DNA of 35,309 nt from Verrucomicrobiaceae bacterium. GTDB lineage: Bacteria > Verrucomicrobiota > Verrucomicrobiia > Verrucomicrobiales > Akkermansiaceae. Position 1 is the first letter of the stretch. Each line of letters begins with the position of its first letter. This document shows positions 8,090 through 15,999 of the stretch, in pieces. A program made the translations under genes and the position numbers. The stretch spans positions 1-35,309 of the forward strand of contig JAIYDT010000587.1 in the NCBI GenBank assembly GCA_027487355.1, read 5' to 3'. Under the pieces are notes generated by a model. That model ran no database searches and was not told where the DNA came from. It saw only the letters and a program-made list of their open reading frames with translations.

Positions 8090-8146
8090 CTGAAGAAATG
8101 TCGGAAAGAAGGCTACGGAGGTCCACAATCATTCAGGAACTCGGAG

Positions 8147-9349
8147 TCAATTGGCGACTTTCGAAGGAAGGCCGCGATTCTTGATCAGGCGTCGCCAGGT
8201 GAGTGCATAACCTGTCCAGATGAGGAGCATCGTCGCGAGGCAGGTCAGGGCCGCGAGGAGCTGTCCGAAAAGGCCTCCGATTTCTCCGGTGTGGGTCCAG
8301 CGGATTGACTGCCGCAGCCGGGTGGCTGGGGAGAGCTTGTCAAAACCTTCACGCGTGAGGATCTGGAAGTTCTTGCGATCAATGAGGAGTTTCACTCGTC
8401 GATCAGGTCGTCCACGTCCCGCATCGGTGACGGTGACGGAGTAAGGCTTTGAGTCGTTGACAGGCAGTTCGAGACTCATCGCTTTCCAATCAGGCATTTC
8501 ATTGCGGGCCACTTCAGCCACACGGTCGAGTCCAGTGGTGAGGATGGCGGCTGGTGGCTTCTCTTGATCTGATCCTCCCGCTGAACCTCGCTTCAATGGG
8601 GCTTGCTCACCGAAGGTTCGGAAGAGGAGTTGGTTCGCCCATGGATAGGCCATGATCAGTCCTGTCAGGGTGATGGCGAAAATCAGCGGAGCGGCCCAGA
8701 AACCTGTTAGATTGTGCCAGGTCCAGTCGCGAGCTCGTCCCTTCAGACGTGGATTAGGCAAAAGGACTGCCTTGAAGGCCGGGCGGGAGAGCTTCTTGGG
8801 AATCCAAAGAAGCAGACCGCTGGTGAGCAGACCGAGAAACCCGAGGCAGGCGGCGGCTTGAAGGTTTCCGCCGATCTCCTTCCACGTGATGGGTTTTCGT
8901 ATCGTTCCATCGGAGGGTTTGCGGGTCTCTGGCCGGGGTGTGGAGAATGTCAGCCAGCGATGAATCGACAGGACGGTCTGAAAAAAGGTGCGGGTGCCTG
9001 TCGCTCCCTTGCCAAGGAATTCTCCGCTGGCGGGGTGGAAGAGTTGCTGGTTGCCGCGATCGACCAGAAGAATGACGGGGTCTTCGGGGTGGTTGGTGTA
9101 GTTGAGGCTGCTTGGTTGGCCCTTGATGTTGGATGATTCAATCAGAGCCATCATGGATTCGGGTGCGAGCACTTCGCTGCGTCCGTTTGTCCTTTCCCTC
9201 ACCATCGAGCGCTCCACGGCTCCGATGATCTGGGTTTCAAACGACATCAGAAATCCTGTGATGGCGAGGATCAGGATGAGAAGACCGACGGTCACGCCCA
9301 CGACGAGATGCCCCCAGAACAGGAAGCGACGGAGTTTGTGAATGCTCAT
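8147..9349 (-). CDS. PepSY-domain inner-membrane protein (siderophore uptake associated)
   Basis: A 400-residue membrane protein. The first helix (residues about 6-33) contains the HLVVGVTVGLLILILAITG block typical of PepSY-associated TM proteins. Further helices lie near the centre (LGFLGLLTSGLLLWIPKK; FWAAPLIFAITLTGLIMAYPW) and at the C-terminus (LLAALTCLATMLLIWTGYAL). Relatives (PiuB and similar iron-regulated proteins) are thought to reduce or release iron from siderophores at the inner membrane; the exact reaction is not settled. The start is the ATG giving MSIHKLRR, 10 bp after the PKHD dioxygenase stop. The three-gene order receptor, dioxygenase, PepSY suggests co-transcription from the Fur-like site upstream of the receptor. 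Confidence 0.85.
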   Translation of the reverse strand: MSIHKLRRFLFWGHLVVGVTVGLLILILAITGFLMSFETQIIGAVERSMVRERTNGRSEVLAPESMMALIESSNIKGQPSSLNYTNHPEDPVILLVDRGNQQLFHPASGEFLGKGATGTRTFFQTVLSIHRWLTFSTPRPETRKPSDGTIRKPITWKEIGGNLQAAACLGFLGLLTSGLLLWIPKKLSRPAFKAVLLPNPRLKGRARDWTWHNLTGFWAAPLIFAITLTGLIMAYPWANQLLFRTFGEQAPLKRGSAGGSDQEKPPAAILTTGLDRVAEVARNEMPDWKAMSLELPVNDSKPYSVTVTDAGRGRPDRRVKLLIDRKNFQILTREGFDKLSPATRLRQSIRWTHTGEIGGLFGQLLAALTCLATMLLIWTGYALTWRRLIKNRGLPSKVAN

Positions 9350-9359
9350 GCTGAGGATT

Positions 9360-10052
9360 TCACATTTCCGCCCACTGGCGGATGAGGTTGTGATAAACGC
9401 CGGTGAGCTGCACGGTCGATTGGGCAGCCGACGGTTGATCCGGGAGATCACGACCGAGTCGCTGGATGGCGAGGTCGAGATCGAAGAGGATCGCGCGTTG
9501 TTCGTCGCTGCGGATCATGCTTTGGAGCCAGAAGAATGAACACAGCCGGGTGCCGCGGGTGATCGGGGTGACATGATGCAGGCTGGTCGATGGATAAAGG
9601 ACCATGTGTCCGGCCGGGAGCTTCACGCTCTTCGTGCCATAAGTGTCCTCAATGACGAGTTCGCCGCCGTCGTATTCATGGGGTTCTGCGAAGAACAGGG
9701 TGCAGGAAAGGTCGGTCCTGATTCGGTGACCGTTGCCGGGCACGGTGCGGACGGCGTTGTCGACATGGGTCTTGAACTGCTGGCCAATGGAATAGCGGTT
9801 GAACATCGGCGGCAGGATTTGGAGCGGGAGCGCGGCGGAGACGAAGAGGGGATTCGATTGCAGGGCAGAGACGATCATTCGTCCGACCTCTAGGGCGGCT
9901 GAGTGCTGGACGGGTAGCTGGCTGTTGTCTTTCGCCTGCGCGGCTTGATGGCCGGCGGTGATTTTTCCATCAATCCAGTCGGCGCTTTCCAGGAGGGAAC
10001 GTGCCTCGCGGGTCTGCGAAGGGGAGAGGACATCGGGGATGCAGAGGATCAT
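9360..10052 (-). CDS. piuC: PKHD-type Fe(II)/2-oxoglutarate dioxygenase (PiuC/YbiX family)
   Basis: A 230-residue cytoplasmic protein that aligns nearly end to end, from memory, with E. coli YbiX: the N-terminus (IPDVLS), PLFN/FNRY, RTDLS-TLF, YDGGELV, KLPAG--VLYPS-SLH and the C-terminal YHNLIRQW. Iron ligands are His96 and Asp98 (HVD) and His159 (SLH); Arg169 is the likely 2-oxoglutarate anchor. Homologues are iron-regulated and sit beside catecholate siderophore receptors; the hydroxylated substrate is unknown. The start is the ATG giving MILCIPD, matching the family N-terminus; ten codons further upstream fall partly in the heptamer array. The 54-bp gap to the receptor gene holds that array and no obvious terminator. 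Confidence 0.92.
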   Translation of the reverse strand: MILCIPDVLSPSQTREARSLLESADWIDGKITAGHQAAQAKDNSQLPVQHSAALEVGRMIVSALQSNPLFVSAALPLQILPPMFNRYSIGQQFKTHVDNAVRTVPGNGHRIRTDLSCTLFFAEPHEYDGGELVIEDTYGTKSVKLPAGHMVLYPSTSLHHVTPITRGTRLCSFFWLQSMIRSDEQRAILFDLDLAIQRLGRDLPDQPSAAQSTVQLTGVYHNLIRQWAEM

Positions 10053-10064
10053 GAGGATAAGAAA

Positions 10065-10099
10065 ATTCGAAACTCTAAGCACTAAACTCGAAACGTAGA
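10065..10099. repeat. Heptamer-phased array between receptor and dioxygenase genes
   Basis: Five units in one 7-bp phase: attcgaa, actctaa, gcactaa, actcgaa, acgtaga. They are diverged, and related to the gaatttc-type units upstream of rnpB. The array fills most of the spacer between two genes that probably share a transcript. Confidence 0.6.
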
Positions 10100-10106
10100 G
10101 TAGCCT

Positions 10107-12317
10107 TTAGAAGGTGATGTTGGTGCTGATGACGAATGAGCGTCCGGTGCCGGGGACAAAGTGTCCGCCACCGAGACGGTCGGCGTAGTCCTTGTCGCCG
10201 AGGTTGTAGCCGTTCAGCCGGAAGGTGACGTGGTCGTTGAGCTTGTAAGAGAGCATCGCATCAAAGAGAAGGAAGTCCGACGCGGCCTGGCGGGTGCTGC
10301 GGTTGTTGTTGTTGAATCGCTCTCCCGTGTATTGGACCCCGGCTCCGAACTCGAAACCGCCGGGCAGGGTGTGGACGGACCAGAGGTTGAATGAGTGCTC
10401 GGGCGTGTTCATCAGCTCGTTTCCGACTTCCAGCGCGTTCTTGGATTCGCGGATCTCGCTGTCGAGCCAGGCATAGCCGCCGAGGAGGTGCCACGATTCG
10501 GTGATTTCACCGGTCAGGCCGAACTCGAATCCCTGAACGCGCTGCTCGCCTGTTAGAACGATGATGTCGGTGGGATCGGTTGGGTCCTCGGTGCGGGCGT
10601 TGGTCTTGTCCGTCCGGAAAAGCGCGGCGGTGAGGCTGAGCTTGTCATCGAAGAGATCCCACTTGGTGCCGAGTTCCAGGGTGTGGTTCTTTTCCGGATC
10701 GGTGTTGAGGTTGTTGGTGGCCGTGGCGGTGTTGCCGAGTGTCAGGCCTTCCGCAGAGGGGTTGAAGGAGGTGCCATGGCCAAGGTAGATGCTGCCGTTT
10801 TCTGCCGGCTTGTAGGTGATCGCGGCACGGTAGCTGAGCATCTGGTCATCGCGTTGCAAGCGCGTGACAGCTCCTGCGGTGCTACGGGAAGTGTAGTCGA
10901 CGTCGAAACTGTCCCAGCGCAGGCCGCCGGTGAGCTGCCAGTGATCGCCGAGCTTGAGGGTGTCAAAGGCGTAAAGGGCGAGACTGTCTGCGGCGGTGTC
11001 GGTGACTGAGCCATCGCGGACGATGCTCGGGATGTAGGGTTGGCGAGGATTCGGGAACTCCAGGTCGGTGTTCGGGCCGCCACCGTTGAGGTCCCTTCGA
11101 CCGTAGTTTCTCGATGTCTCGCGAGCCAGCTCGAGTCCGCTGACGAGTTCGTGTTCGACTGGTCCGGTTTCGAAGTCGAAGCGCAGGTCGGTTTGGTTGG
11201 CGAAGATGGAATCTGTCTGATCGCGGCTTTTCCAGTCGGTGCGACGAACATCGGCGGCATCGGCACCGGTGTTGTCGAATCGAGGTGAGGTGATGATCGA
11301 GTCGCGCCCGGTGATGCCGTAGCGGGTGGTGTTGCGCAGCTTCTGCGTGTCGGTGAAATTGTGCTCGAGGAGGCCGGTGAGCATGTCGGTTTGGATCTTC
11401 TCGTAGTCGCGACTGAGGAGGCCATACCAGTTGTCGAAATCCACATTGGGAATGCCTGCTGGCAGCCCGGAGTTGTTGCCGGTGCGTGGAACGAAGGGGA
11501 TGCCGTTGTCGGGAACGTTGTTCTGATCGAGATGGAAGAAACCAAGGGTGAAGCGGGTGTCGGTATCGAGCCCCAAGGCGATGGTGGGAGCGATTCCCCA
11601 GCGCTCCTGTTCTACGTGATCACGGCCTGGCACGTCCTGAGTGTGAACCATGCCGTTCACGCGAAGGGCCGCGCCCTCGATGCCATGGATCGTCTGGTTC
11701 GCATCGAAAGTGGTGCGACCGTAGTGGTCGCTTCCACCGCCGAGCATGAGCTCATAACGGTTTTTCAAGGTCGGCGTTTTGCTGCCGAGGTTGACCGAGC
11801 CACCGGTGGAGCCGCGACCGCCGTTGGAGGAGGATGGGCCCTTGGTGACCTCGACCTGTTCGAGGTTGAAGGGGTCACGGCTGTAGCCGCCGAAGTCGCG
11901 CACGCCATCGACGAAGAGATCCGTGCGGGCATTGAAACCGCGGATGGAAAGGTTGTCGCCGTTTGGCACTCCACCCTCGCCGGCCTGCATGCTGATGCCA
12001 GGGACGTTTTTGAGAATGTCGCGCAAGGAGGTGGCTCCCTGCTCCTTGATGACTTCCTTGGGAATGACCGTGATCGTTTGCGGAACATCGCGAAGGGGGA
12101 CTGTGTACTTCGGGGTTTGTAGCTTCTCGGGTTTGTAGAGTGAGCCGCGCACCGCTTCGACGACGAGGTCGGCGAGTGCCTGGGGTTTCTCGTCACCGGG
12201 CGGAGGCTCCGAGGTGACGTGTTCATTTCTTGCGGGCTCGGCGAAGGCTTGGCCGAGGCTCAGAAGTGTGCCGAGGGCGAAGAGTTCGCGGGCGGGGACC
12301 TTGGGAAGTGGTTTCAT
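10107..12317 (-). CDS. TonB-dependent catecholate-siderophore receptor
   Basis: A 736-residue outer-membrane receptor for ferric siderophores. It has a signal peptide (residues 1-26, ending AFA). The plug domain covers roughly residues 55-190, with VPQTITVIPKEVIKEQGATSL, NLSIRGFNARTDLFVDGVRD and NLEQVEVTKGPSS, typical of the siderophore (FhuA/Fiu) group. A 22-strand barrel follows and the chain ends in the aromatic residue expected for barrel insertion (TNITF). Presence of a piuC-type dioxygenase next door favours a catecholate ligand as for Fiu; this is inference. The gene leads the minus-strand iron operon, with a Fur-box-like sequence about 55 bp upstream of the ATG. Energy would come from the divergent tonB-exbB-exbD genes. 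Confidence 0.93.
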   Translation of the reverse strand: MKPLPKVPARELFALGTLLSLGQAFAEPARNEHVTSEPPPGDEKPQALADLVVEAVRGSLYKPEKLQTPKYTVPLRDVPQTITVIPKEVIKEQGATSLRDILKNVPGISMQAGEGGVPNGDNLSIRGFNARTDLFVDGVRDFGGYSRDPFNLEQVEVTKGPSSSNGGRGSTGGSVNLGSKTPTLKNRYELMLGGGSDHYGRTTFDANQTIHGIEGAALRVNGMVHTQDVPGRDHVEQERWGIAPTIALGLDTDTRFTLGFFHLDQNNVPDNGIPFVPRTGNNSGLPAGIPNVDFDNWYGLLSRDYEKIQTDMLTGLLEHNFTDTQKLRNTTRYGITGRDSIITSPRFDNTGADAADVRRTDWKSRDQTDSIFANQTDLRFDFETGPVEHELVSGLELARETSRNYGRRDLNGGGPNTDLEFPNPRQPYIPSIVRDGSVTDTAADSLALYAFDTLKLGDHWQLTGGLRWDSFDVDYTSRSTAGAVTRLQRDDQMLSYRAAITYKPAENGSIYLGHGTSFNPSAEGLTLGNTATATNNLNTDPEKNHTLELGTKWDLFDDKLSLTAALFRTDKTNARTEDPTDPTDIIVLTGEQRVQGFEFGLTGEITESWHLLGGYAWLDSEIRESKNALEVGNELMNTPEHSFNLWSVHTLPGGFEFGAGVQYTGERFNNNNRSTRQAASDFLLFDAMLSYKLNDHVTFRLNGYNLGDKDYADRLGGGHFVPGTGRSFVISTNITF

Positions 12318-12371
12318 GATGAGGTGGAAATGGGATCTTCAGGTTGCCGGAAAGCCCGGACGGCCAAAGCC

Positions 12372-12390
12372 AATAATGAGAATGAGTCGC
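12372..12390. promoter_or_regulatory. Fur-box-like operator between divergent iron genes
   Basis: The 19-mer beginning aataatgagaatgag matches 13 of 19 positions of the classical Fur consensus, mainly in the left half. An AT-rich half-site (attattatt near 12400) follows. It lies 55 bp from the receptor start and 139 bp from tonB, so one repressor could control both arms. Confidence 0.5.
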
Positions 12391-12405
12391 AATAGCAATT
12401 ATTAT

Positions 12406-12435
12406 TTGACGAAAGTGAGGGAAAGTGGCTAGTTT
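12406..12435 (+). promoter_or_regulatory. Possible sigma70-type promoter for tonB operon
   Basis: ttgacg (12406-12411) is a good -35 match and is followed after 17-18 bp by ctagtt/tagttt, a poor -10 match. It overlaps the AT-rich stretch beside the Fur-like site and points toward tonB. Confidence 0.3.
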
Positions 12436-12451
12436 TTCGGCAGTTAATCCC

Positions 12452-12485
12452 ACAGCGGGCTACGGGATTTCCCTAAACCCGCTGT
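12452..12485. promoter_or_regulatory. Hairpin in tonB leader
   Basis: acagcggg (12452-12459) pairs with cccgctgt (12478-12485), and gggatttccc (12464-12473) lies in the loop. It is in the predicted untranslated leader, 43 bp before the tonB ATG. Its function is unknown; it could be an attenuator, an mRNA stabiliser or chance in GC-rich DNA. Confidence 0.35.
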
Positions 12486-12528
12486 TGCGTCAGCCTTCGG
12501 TCCTCGCCTAGCTACCCGCGCTCACTTC

Positions 12529-13290
12529 ATGAATTCCATCCTTCAGGCACTGAACATCGGCACTCTCGCCACCTGGCTGAGCGTTTCGGGCGCGAGCACG
12601 GTTGCTTGCTTGGTGAGGGTTTCCGATCACTTGCCGGCGCTTCGGCAGCAGGAGGTGTCGCTGTCGAACGAAGGAATGATCGATCTGGATCAGGAGTCGG
12701 CGGGCTCGGCTCCGGTTGATCCTTCCGAGGCCACCGAGGTCATCCCGGATGCCCCGGTCGAACCTTCGCCCGTCGAGGATGTGGCGGAAATCCCTCCTCT
12801 GGCGGAGATGACTCCGGTGCCGGAACTGCCGGATCTTCCTGCTCCCAAGCCCGAGGCGCTCGAAATGGAGCAGCCCAAACCCTCTCGTCAGGCTCCGGCG
12901 GCAAAACCCTCTTCCAGCCCAAGCCAGCAGCAGGCTTCGCGGTCGGCCACTCGCTCCTCCGCCCGAGAGAACAATGGTGCGGGCAGCGGCAGCGGCGCAG
13001 GCACGAACAAGGGGGCCGGTGCAGGCGCTGTCGGGGCAGATCGTTTTGCCGGTGGTCGTCGTCCGAAGCCAAACTACCCGGCGGAGTGCCGCAGCAAGGG
13101 ACAGGTCGGTCGCGTCGGGTTCACCATCTCGATCGACGAGCAGGGAAATGTGGTCGGCTTCTCCTTGAAAAGCCCAAGCCCCTATCCGGCCTTGAACAAG
13201 GCCACCGAGGACGCGGTCCGGCGCTGGAAGTTCAAGCCCGGCCCGCGCGCGACCACCAATGCTTCCGTGACCTTTCAACTCAACGACTGA
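12529..13290 (+). CDS. tonB: TonB energy transducer
   Basis: A 253-residue protein with TonB architecture: a short N-terminal hydrophobic anchor (residues about 8-28, weaker than usual and interrupted by polar residues), a long Pro/Glu/Ala-rich periplasm-spanning region (about 55-125), a Gly/Ser/Ala linker, and a C-terminal TonB domain (about 175-253). The last carries PNYPAECRSKGQVGRVGFTI, a DEQGNV turn and AVRRWKFKPG. It would transmit proton-motive energy from ExbB-ExbD to outer-membrane receptors, presumably the divergent siderophore receptor. exbB starts 3 bp after its stop, showing an operon. Confidence 0.88.
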   Translation: MNSILQALNIGTLATWLSVSGASTVACLVRVSDHLPALRQQEVSLSNEGMIDLDQESAGSAPVDPSEATEVIPDAPVEPSPVEDVAEIPPLAEMTPVPELPDLPAPKPEALEMEQPKPSRQAPAAKPSSSPSQQQASRSATRSSARENNGAGSGSGAGTNKGAGAGAVGADRFAGGRRPKPNYPAECRSKGQVGRVGFTISIDEQGNVVGFSLKSPSPYPALNKATEDAVRRWKFKPGPRATTNASVTFQLND

Positions 13291-13293
13291 TTC

Positions 13294-13956
13294 ATGTTCG
13301 CCAATATTGTCATCGAAACCTTCATTCACGGTGGATGGGTCATGTGGCCCATCCTTGTGACCTTCTTTCTCGCCGTCTGCGTGCTGCTGGAGCGCACCTT
13401 GTGGTGGATCGGCTTGCGGAGGACCATCCACCGAAAAGGCCATGTGGAGGTCCGCGAGACGCTCGGCATGGGAAAGTTTGATGAGACCTGGGCGCAAGTT
13501 GGAAAATCGGACGATCCGTTTCTCGTGAACCTCCGTGAAGGCATGACCCACGCCCACACCTCGATGTTGGCGGCGATGCAGCTCCACGCTTCGGATTTGC
13601 TGGAAAAAGCAGAGGCGCGTCAGTGGGTGCTGGGCACGATCATCACGCTCGCACCGCTGCTTGGCCTGCTCGGCACGGTGGTGGGCATCATGGGTTCCTT
13701 CAGCTCCATCGGCGATGAGGCGCTGGCGGTTTCGAAAGTCTCCGGCGGCATCGGTGAGGCGCTGATCGCCACGGCCTGTGGTCTGGCGATTGCGATCAGC
13801 TGCCTGCTGCCCTACAACTATTTCCGCAAGCGGGTCTCGGTGCTGCGCGGCGATCTCGAGCGCTGGATCAACCACGCCGAGCTTCTCGTCCAGAACGCCA
13901 AGTCCCATGGTCACGACCTCGAGTCGTTCGCGGCCAGGATCCATCCTCCCCACTAA
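13294..13956 (+). CDS. exbB: ExbB/TolQ/MotA proton-channel protein
   Basis: A 220-residue inner-membrane protein. Helix 1 is near residues 15-35 (MWPILVTFFLAVCVLLERTLWW). The diagnostic MotA/TolQ/ExbB block follows: WVLGTIITLAPLLGLLGTVVGI with helix 2, then GGIGEALIATACGLAIAISCLLPYNYF with helix 3. It forms the pentameric channel that works with ExbD to energise TonB. It lies 3 bp after tonB and 5 bp before exbD. TolQ is an alternative by sequence alone, but the tonB neighbour and iron context favour ExbB. Confidence 0.92.
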   Translation: MFANIVIETFIHGGWVMWPILVTFFLAVCVLLERTLWWIGLRRTIHRKGHVEVRETLGMGKFDETWAQVGKSDDPFLVNLREGMTHAHTSMLAAMQLHASDLLEKAEARQWVLGTIITLAPLLGLLGTVVGIMGSFSSIGDEALAVSKVSGGIGEALIATACGLAIAISCLLPYNYFRKRVSVLRGDLERWINHAELLVQNAKSHGHDLESFAARIHPPH

Positions 13957-13961
13957 GTCCG

Positions 13962-14384
13962 ATGCCGGTCAAACTTTCAGGTGGCTCGTCCGATCAGGAG
14001 GAGGAAGCGCGGATCGAGATCGTTCCGCTGATCGACATCATGTTTTTCCTGTTGGCGAGTTTCATGCTCGTCAGCCTGAGCATGACGCAGATCCATCGGA
14101 TCAACGTGAAGATTCCCCAAGCGGCGTCCTCCGTGCAGGATGTGAAACCGCCAGTCGTCCACCTGGCGATCGATGTCCATGGCATCGCGACCTGGGACAG
14201 CAAGACCGTCACCCCTTCGGAAATCACCGCCCGCCTGAACAGCCTGCCACCCACGCCTGACACCCGTGTCCTGATCGCGGCCGACGTGGATGCGCGCCAC
14301 GGCCAGGTCATTGCAGTGCTCGATGCAGTGAAGGCGGCGAAGATCGACAAGGTCGGATTCGAAACCAAGAAGCCAACTCCATGA
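13962..14384 (+). CDS. exbD: ExbD/TolR proton-channel protein
   Basis: A 140-residue protein with a short cytoplasmic N-terminus (EEEARIEIVPL), one membrane helix containing the conserved proton-carrying Asp (PLIDIMFFLLASFML) and a periplasmic domain with the usual alpha/beta pattern (PPVVHLAIDVHGI, TRVLIAADVDARHGQVIAVLDAVKAAKI). It partners ExbB. Its stop overlaps the next gene's start (ATGA), so the fourth gene is translationally coupled. Confidence 0.92.
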   Translation: MPVKLSGGSSDQEEEARIEIVPLIDIMFFLLASFMLVSLSMTQIHRINVKIPQAASSVQDVKPPVVHLAIDVHGIATWDSKTVTPSEITARLNSLPPTPDTRVLIAADVDARHGQVIAVLDAVKAAKIDKVGFETKKPTP

Positions 14385-14842
14385 GCGCTAGGGTTTTCGC
14401 CATTCTCAACGCTGTCGGCTGCCTGTGCCTGAGTGCCTTTATCTTCGTGCAGTGGTTTTTAGGCAACGCCGTCGAAAAGGAGCTGACAGGTGCAAAGCGC
14501 TCCCTGCGCGACGAGCAGAACGCCCATTTCGAAACCCACGAGCGGGCCACCCGCCTCGAAGCGGACGTGACGGGCTTGAAGGCCTCGCTCGATTCCCTGC
14601 GAGCCTCGGCCGAGGAAAGTGAAAAAGCCTTGGCGGAAAGGGTGAAGGAAGCGGAAGCGATGCAGGCCACCCTGAACCAGAATTCCGCGCAGGCGAAGGT
14701 CAATGAGGAGGCCATCAAGGCGCGTGACGAAGCACTGAAGACACGCGACGAGAGGCTCAAGGAACTCAATGAGGCCCTCGTCGCCACACGCAAGCGCCTC
14801 GACGAAGCCATCGCCAAGCTCAAGGAGGCTGGTGCGAGGTAG
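14381..14842 (+). CDS. Single-helix coiled-coil protein, fourth gene of tonB-exbBD operon
   Basis: A 153-residue protein with an N-terminal membrane helix (about residues 5-27, VFAILNAVGCLCLSAFIFVQWFL). It is then almost wholly charged heptad-type coiled coil, rich in Ala, Glu, Lys and Arg, with no globular domain. Topology suggests a helix anchored in the inner membrane and a rod in the periplasm. It overlaps exbD by 4 bp, so it is made with the TonB complex. I do not recognise a named family. A scaffold or accessory of the ExbBD-TonB machine is the natural inference but is untested. Confidence 0.8.
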   Translation: MSARVFAILNAVGCLCLSAFIFVQWFLGNAVEKELTGAKRSLRDEQNAHFETHERATRLEADVTGLKASLDSLRASAEESEKALAERVKEAEAMQATLNQNSAQAKVNEEAIKARDEALKTRDERLKELNEALVATRKRLDEAIAKLKEAGAR

Positions 14843-14846
14843 TGGC

Positions 14847-14863
14847 GGCGGATTCCATCCGCC
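14847..14863 (+). terminator. Hairpin after exb operon
   Basis: ggcggat (14847-14853) and atccgcc (14857-14863) form a perfect 7-bp stem with a 3-nt loop, 5 bp after the coiled-coil gene. No T-run is present. Confidence 0.45.
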
Positions 14864-14883
14864 ATGCCAAACACGCGAGGCTT

Positions 14884-14900
14884 GGCGCTTGAAAAGCGCC
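14884..14900 (-). terminator. Hairpin after trpC
   Basis: ggcgctt (14884-14890) and aagcgcc (14894-14900) form a perfect 7-bp stem with a 3-nt loop, 8 bp past the trpC stop on the minus strand. With the preceding hairpin it separates two convergent transcripts. Confidence 0.45.
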
Positions 14901-14907
14901 CCCTAGA

Positions 14908-15696
14908 TCACTGCATTTCCAGCGCGAGATAGGCCTCGATTTCCTCGGCCGGATTGTGGGCGCGCATCAGGCTTTCTCCGATCAGCACCGCGTTCGCGCC
15001 GGCATCGAGGGCACGCTGGGCATCGGCCAGGGTCTTGATTCCGCTTTCGGAAACGAGCAGCACTTCCTCAGGTACTTCGTCGGCCAGCTTTTCGGTGGTC
15101 GCGAGGTCGATTTCGAAGGTCTTCAGGTTGCGGTTGTTGATGCCGATCAGGTCCGCGCCGAGTTCGAGAGCGCGTTCCATTTCGTGGAGGTCATGCACCT
15201 CCACCAGCACGTCGAGCTGGAAGGCCTTGGCCTCGTCGTAAAGCTTGCGCAGCAGATCGTCATCGAGCGCCGCGACTATCAACAGGATGGCATCCGCACC
15301 GCAGACCGCTGCTTCGTGGATCTGCACCGGATGGATCGTGAAATCCTTCCGCAGCAGGGGAGCGGAGGAGAATTTCGAGATCTGGGTGAGGTAGCTCAGC
15401 GAGCCTTGGAAATACTTCTCATCGGTCAGGATCGAGAGGCAGGAGGCGCCGCCATCAAGGTAGCGCCCGGCCTGGCGAACGGGGTCGAACGAGGGATCGA
15501 TCAGCCCGACCGACGGTGAGGCTTTCTTCACTTCCGCGATCACGCCCAGCTTGCCTGGTCCACGGTCCAAGGCGGCCCGGAAGCCTCCGAAATCGTTCCG
15601 TTGTAGCGCGGCGGCGCGCAGCAGGGCGGCGCGAGGCATCAGGGCTTCGACTTCCTCGTGTTTCGTGGCGATGATCTGGGCAAGCTTGTCGGACAT
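14908..15696 (-). CDS. trpC: Indole-3-glycerol phosphate synthase
   Basis: A 262-residue TIM-barrel enzyme of tryptophan synthesis, closing CdRP to indole-3-glycerol phosphate in the cytoplasm. Family blocks are all visible: GVIAEVKKASPS (catalytic Lys near residue 53), LRKDFTIHPVQI (Lys), LVEVHDLHEM (Glu), GINNRNLKTFEIDL (Asn) and LLVSESGI (Glu/Ser). The start is the ATG giving MSDKLAQI, matching normal family length; an open stretch of 43 codons upstream reads as non-coding. No other trp gene is nearby, so it stands alone, as is common in this phylum. Confidence 0.95.
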   Translation of the reverse strand: MSDKLAQIIATKHEEVEALMPRAALLRAAALQRNDFGGFRAALDRGPGKLGVIAEVKKASPSVGLIDPSFDPVRQAGRYLDGGASCLSILTDEKYFQGSLSYLTQISKFSSAPLLRKDFTIHPVQIHEAAVCGADAILLIVAALDDDLLRKLYDEAKAFQLDVLVEVHDLHEMERALELGADLIGINNRNLKTFEIDLATTEKLADEVPEEVLLVSESGIKTLADAQRALDAGANAVLIGESLMRAHNPAEEIEAYLALEMQ

Positions 15697-15834
15697 GGCG
15701 GAAAGGGAAAAGGCCGCAGCGATCGCAACGGCGAGCCACGGAAACTCGAAAATGAAATTCCGGCAATGGTTTCTCAAAAAAACTCTTGCGCCGGGTCCGC
15801 GGATGCGTAGAAAGCGCCCACGCAAATAGCTTTT

Positions 15835-15909
15835 GCGGGCGTAGCTCAGTGGTAGAGCGCCACCTTGCCAAGGTGGATGTCGTGAGTTCGAATCTCATCG
15901 CCCGCTCCA
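15835..15909 (+). tRNA. tRNA-Gly (anticodon GCC)
   Basis: A full cloverleaf: acceptor gcgggcg (15835-15841) pairs with cgcccgc (15899-15905), followed by discriminator T and an encoded CCA (15907-15909). The D-arm is agctcagtggtagagc. The anticodon stem is ccacc/ggtgg with GCC at 15867-15869. The T-arm is tgagttcgaatctca. All invariant positions fit glycine. Confidence 0.97.
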
Positions 15910-15916
15910 ATTTTTC

Positions 15917-15940
15917 AAGCCACCTCCGGGTGGCTTTTTT
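15917..15940 (+). terminator. Rho-independent terminator of tRNA-Gly
   Basis: aagccacc (15917-15924) pairs with ggtggctt (15929-15936) around a 4-nt loop, and the T-run continues to 15940. It is a textbook intrinsic terminator 7 bp after the tRNA. Confidence 0.9.
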
Positions 15941-15954
15941 GTTGGATGTATCGA

Positions 15955-15989
15955 GGGTTGGAACTTGGAACTTGGCCCTTGGCACTTCA
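15955..15989. repeat. Heptamer array upstream of prmA
   Basis: Five units in one phase: gggttgg, aacttgg, aacttgg, cccttgg, cacttca. The unit AACTTGG is a rotation of GGAACTT seen before rnpB and, in complement, between the sulfatases. It ends 10 bp before the prmA start. Confidence 0.8.
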
Positions 15990-15999
15990 AAACTCCGCC

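Noticed and set aside
12508-13953. Long minus-strand frame opposite tonB and exbB
   Set aside because: Antisense shadow of two genes with clear family motifs; composition is Arg/His/Gln rich and no motif is visible.
15946-15999. Upstream in-frame start for prmA (18 extra codons)
   Set aside because: The extra codons translate the heptamer array; the family N-terminus begins at the ATG at 16000.
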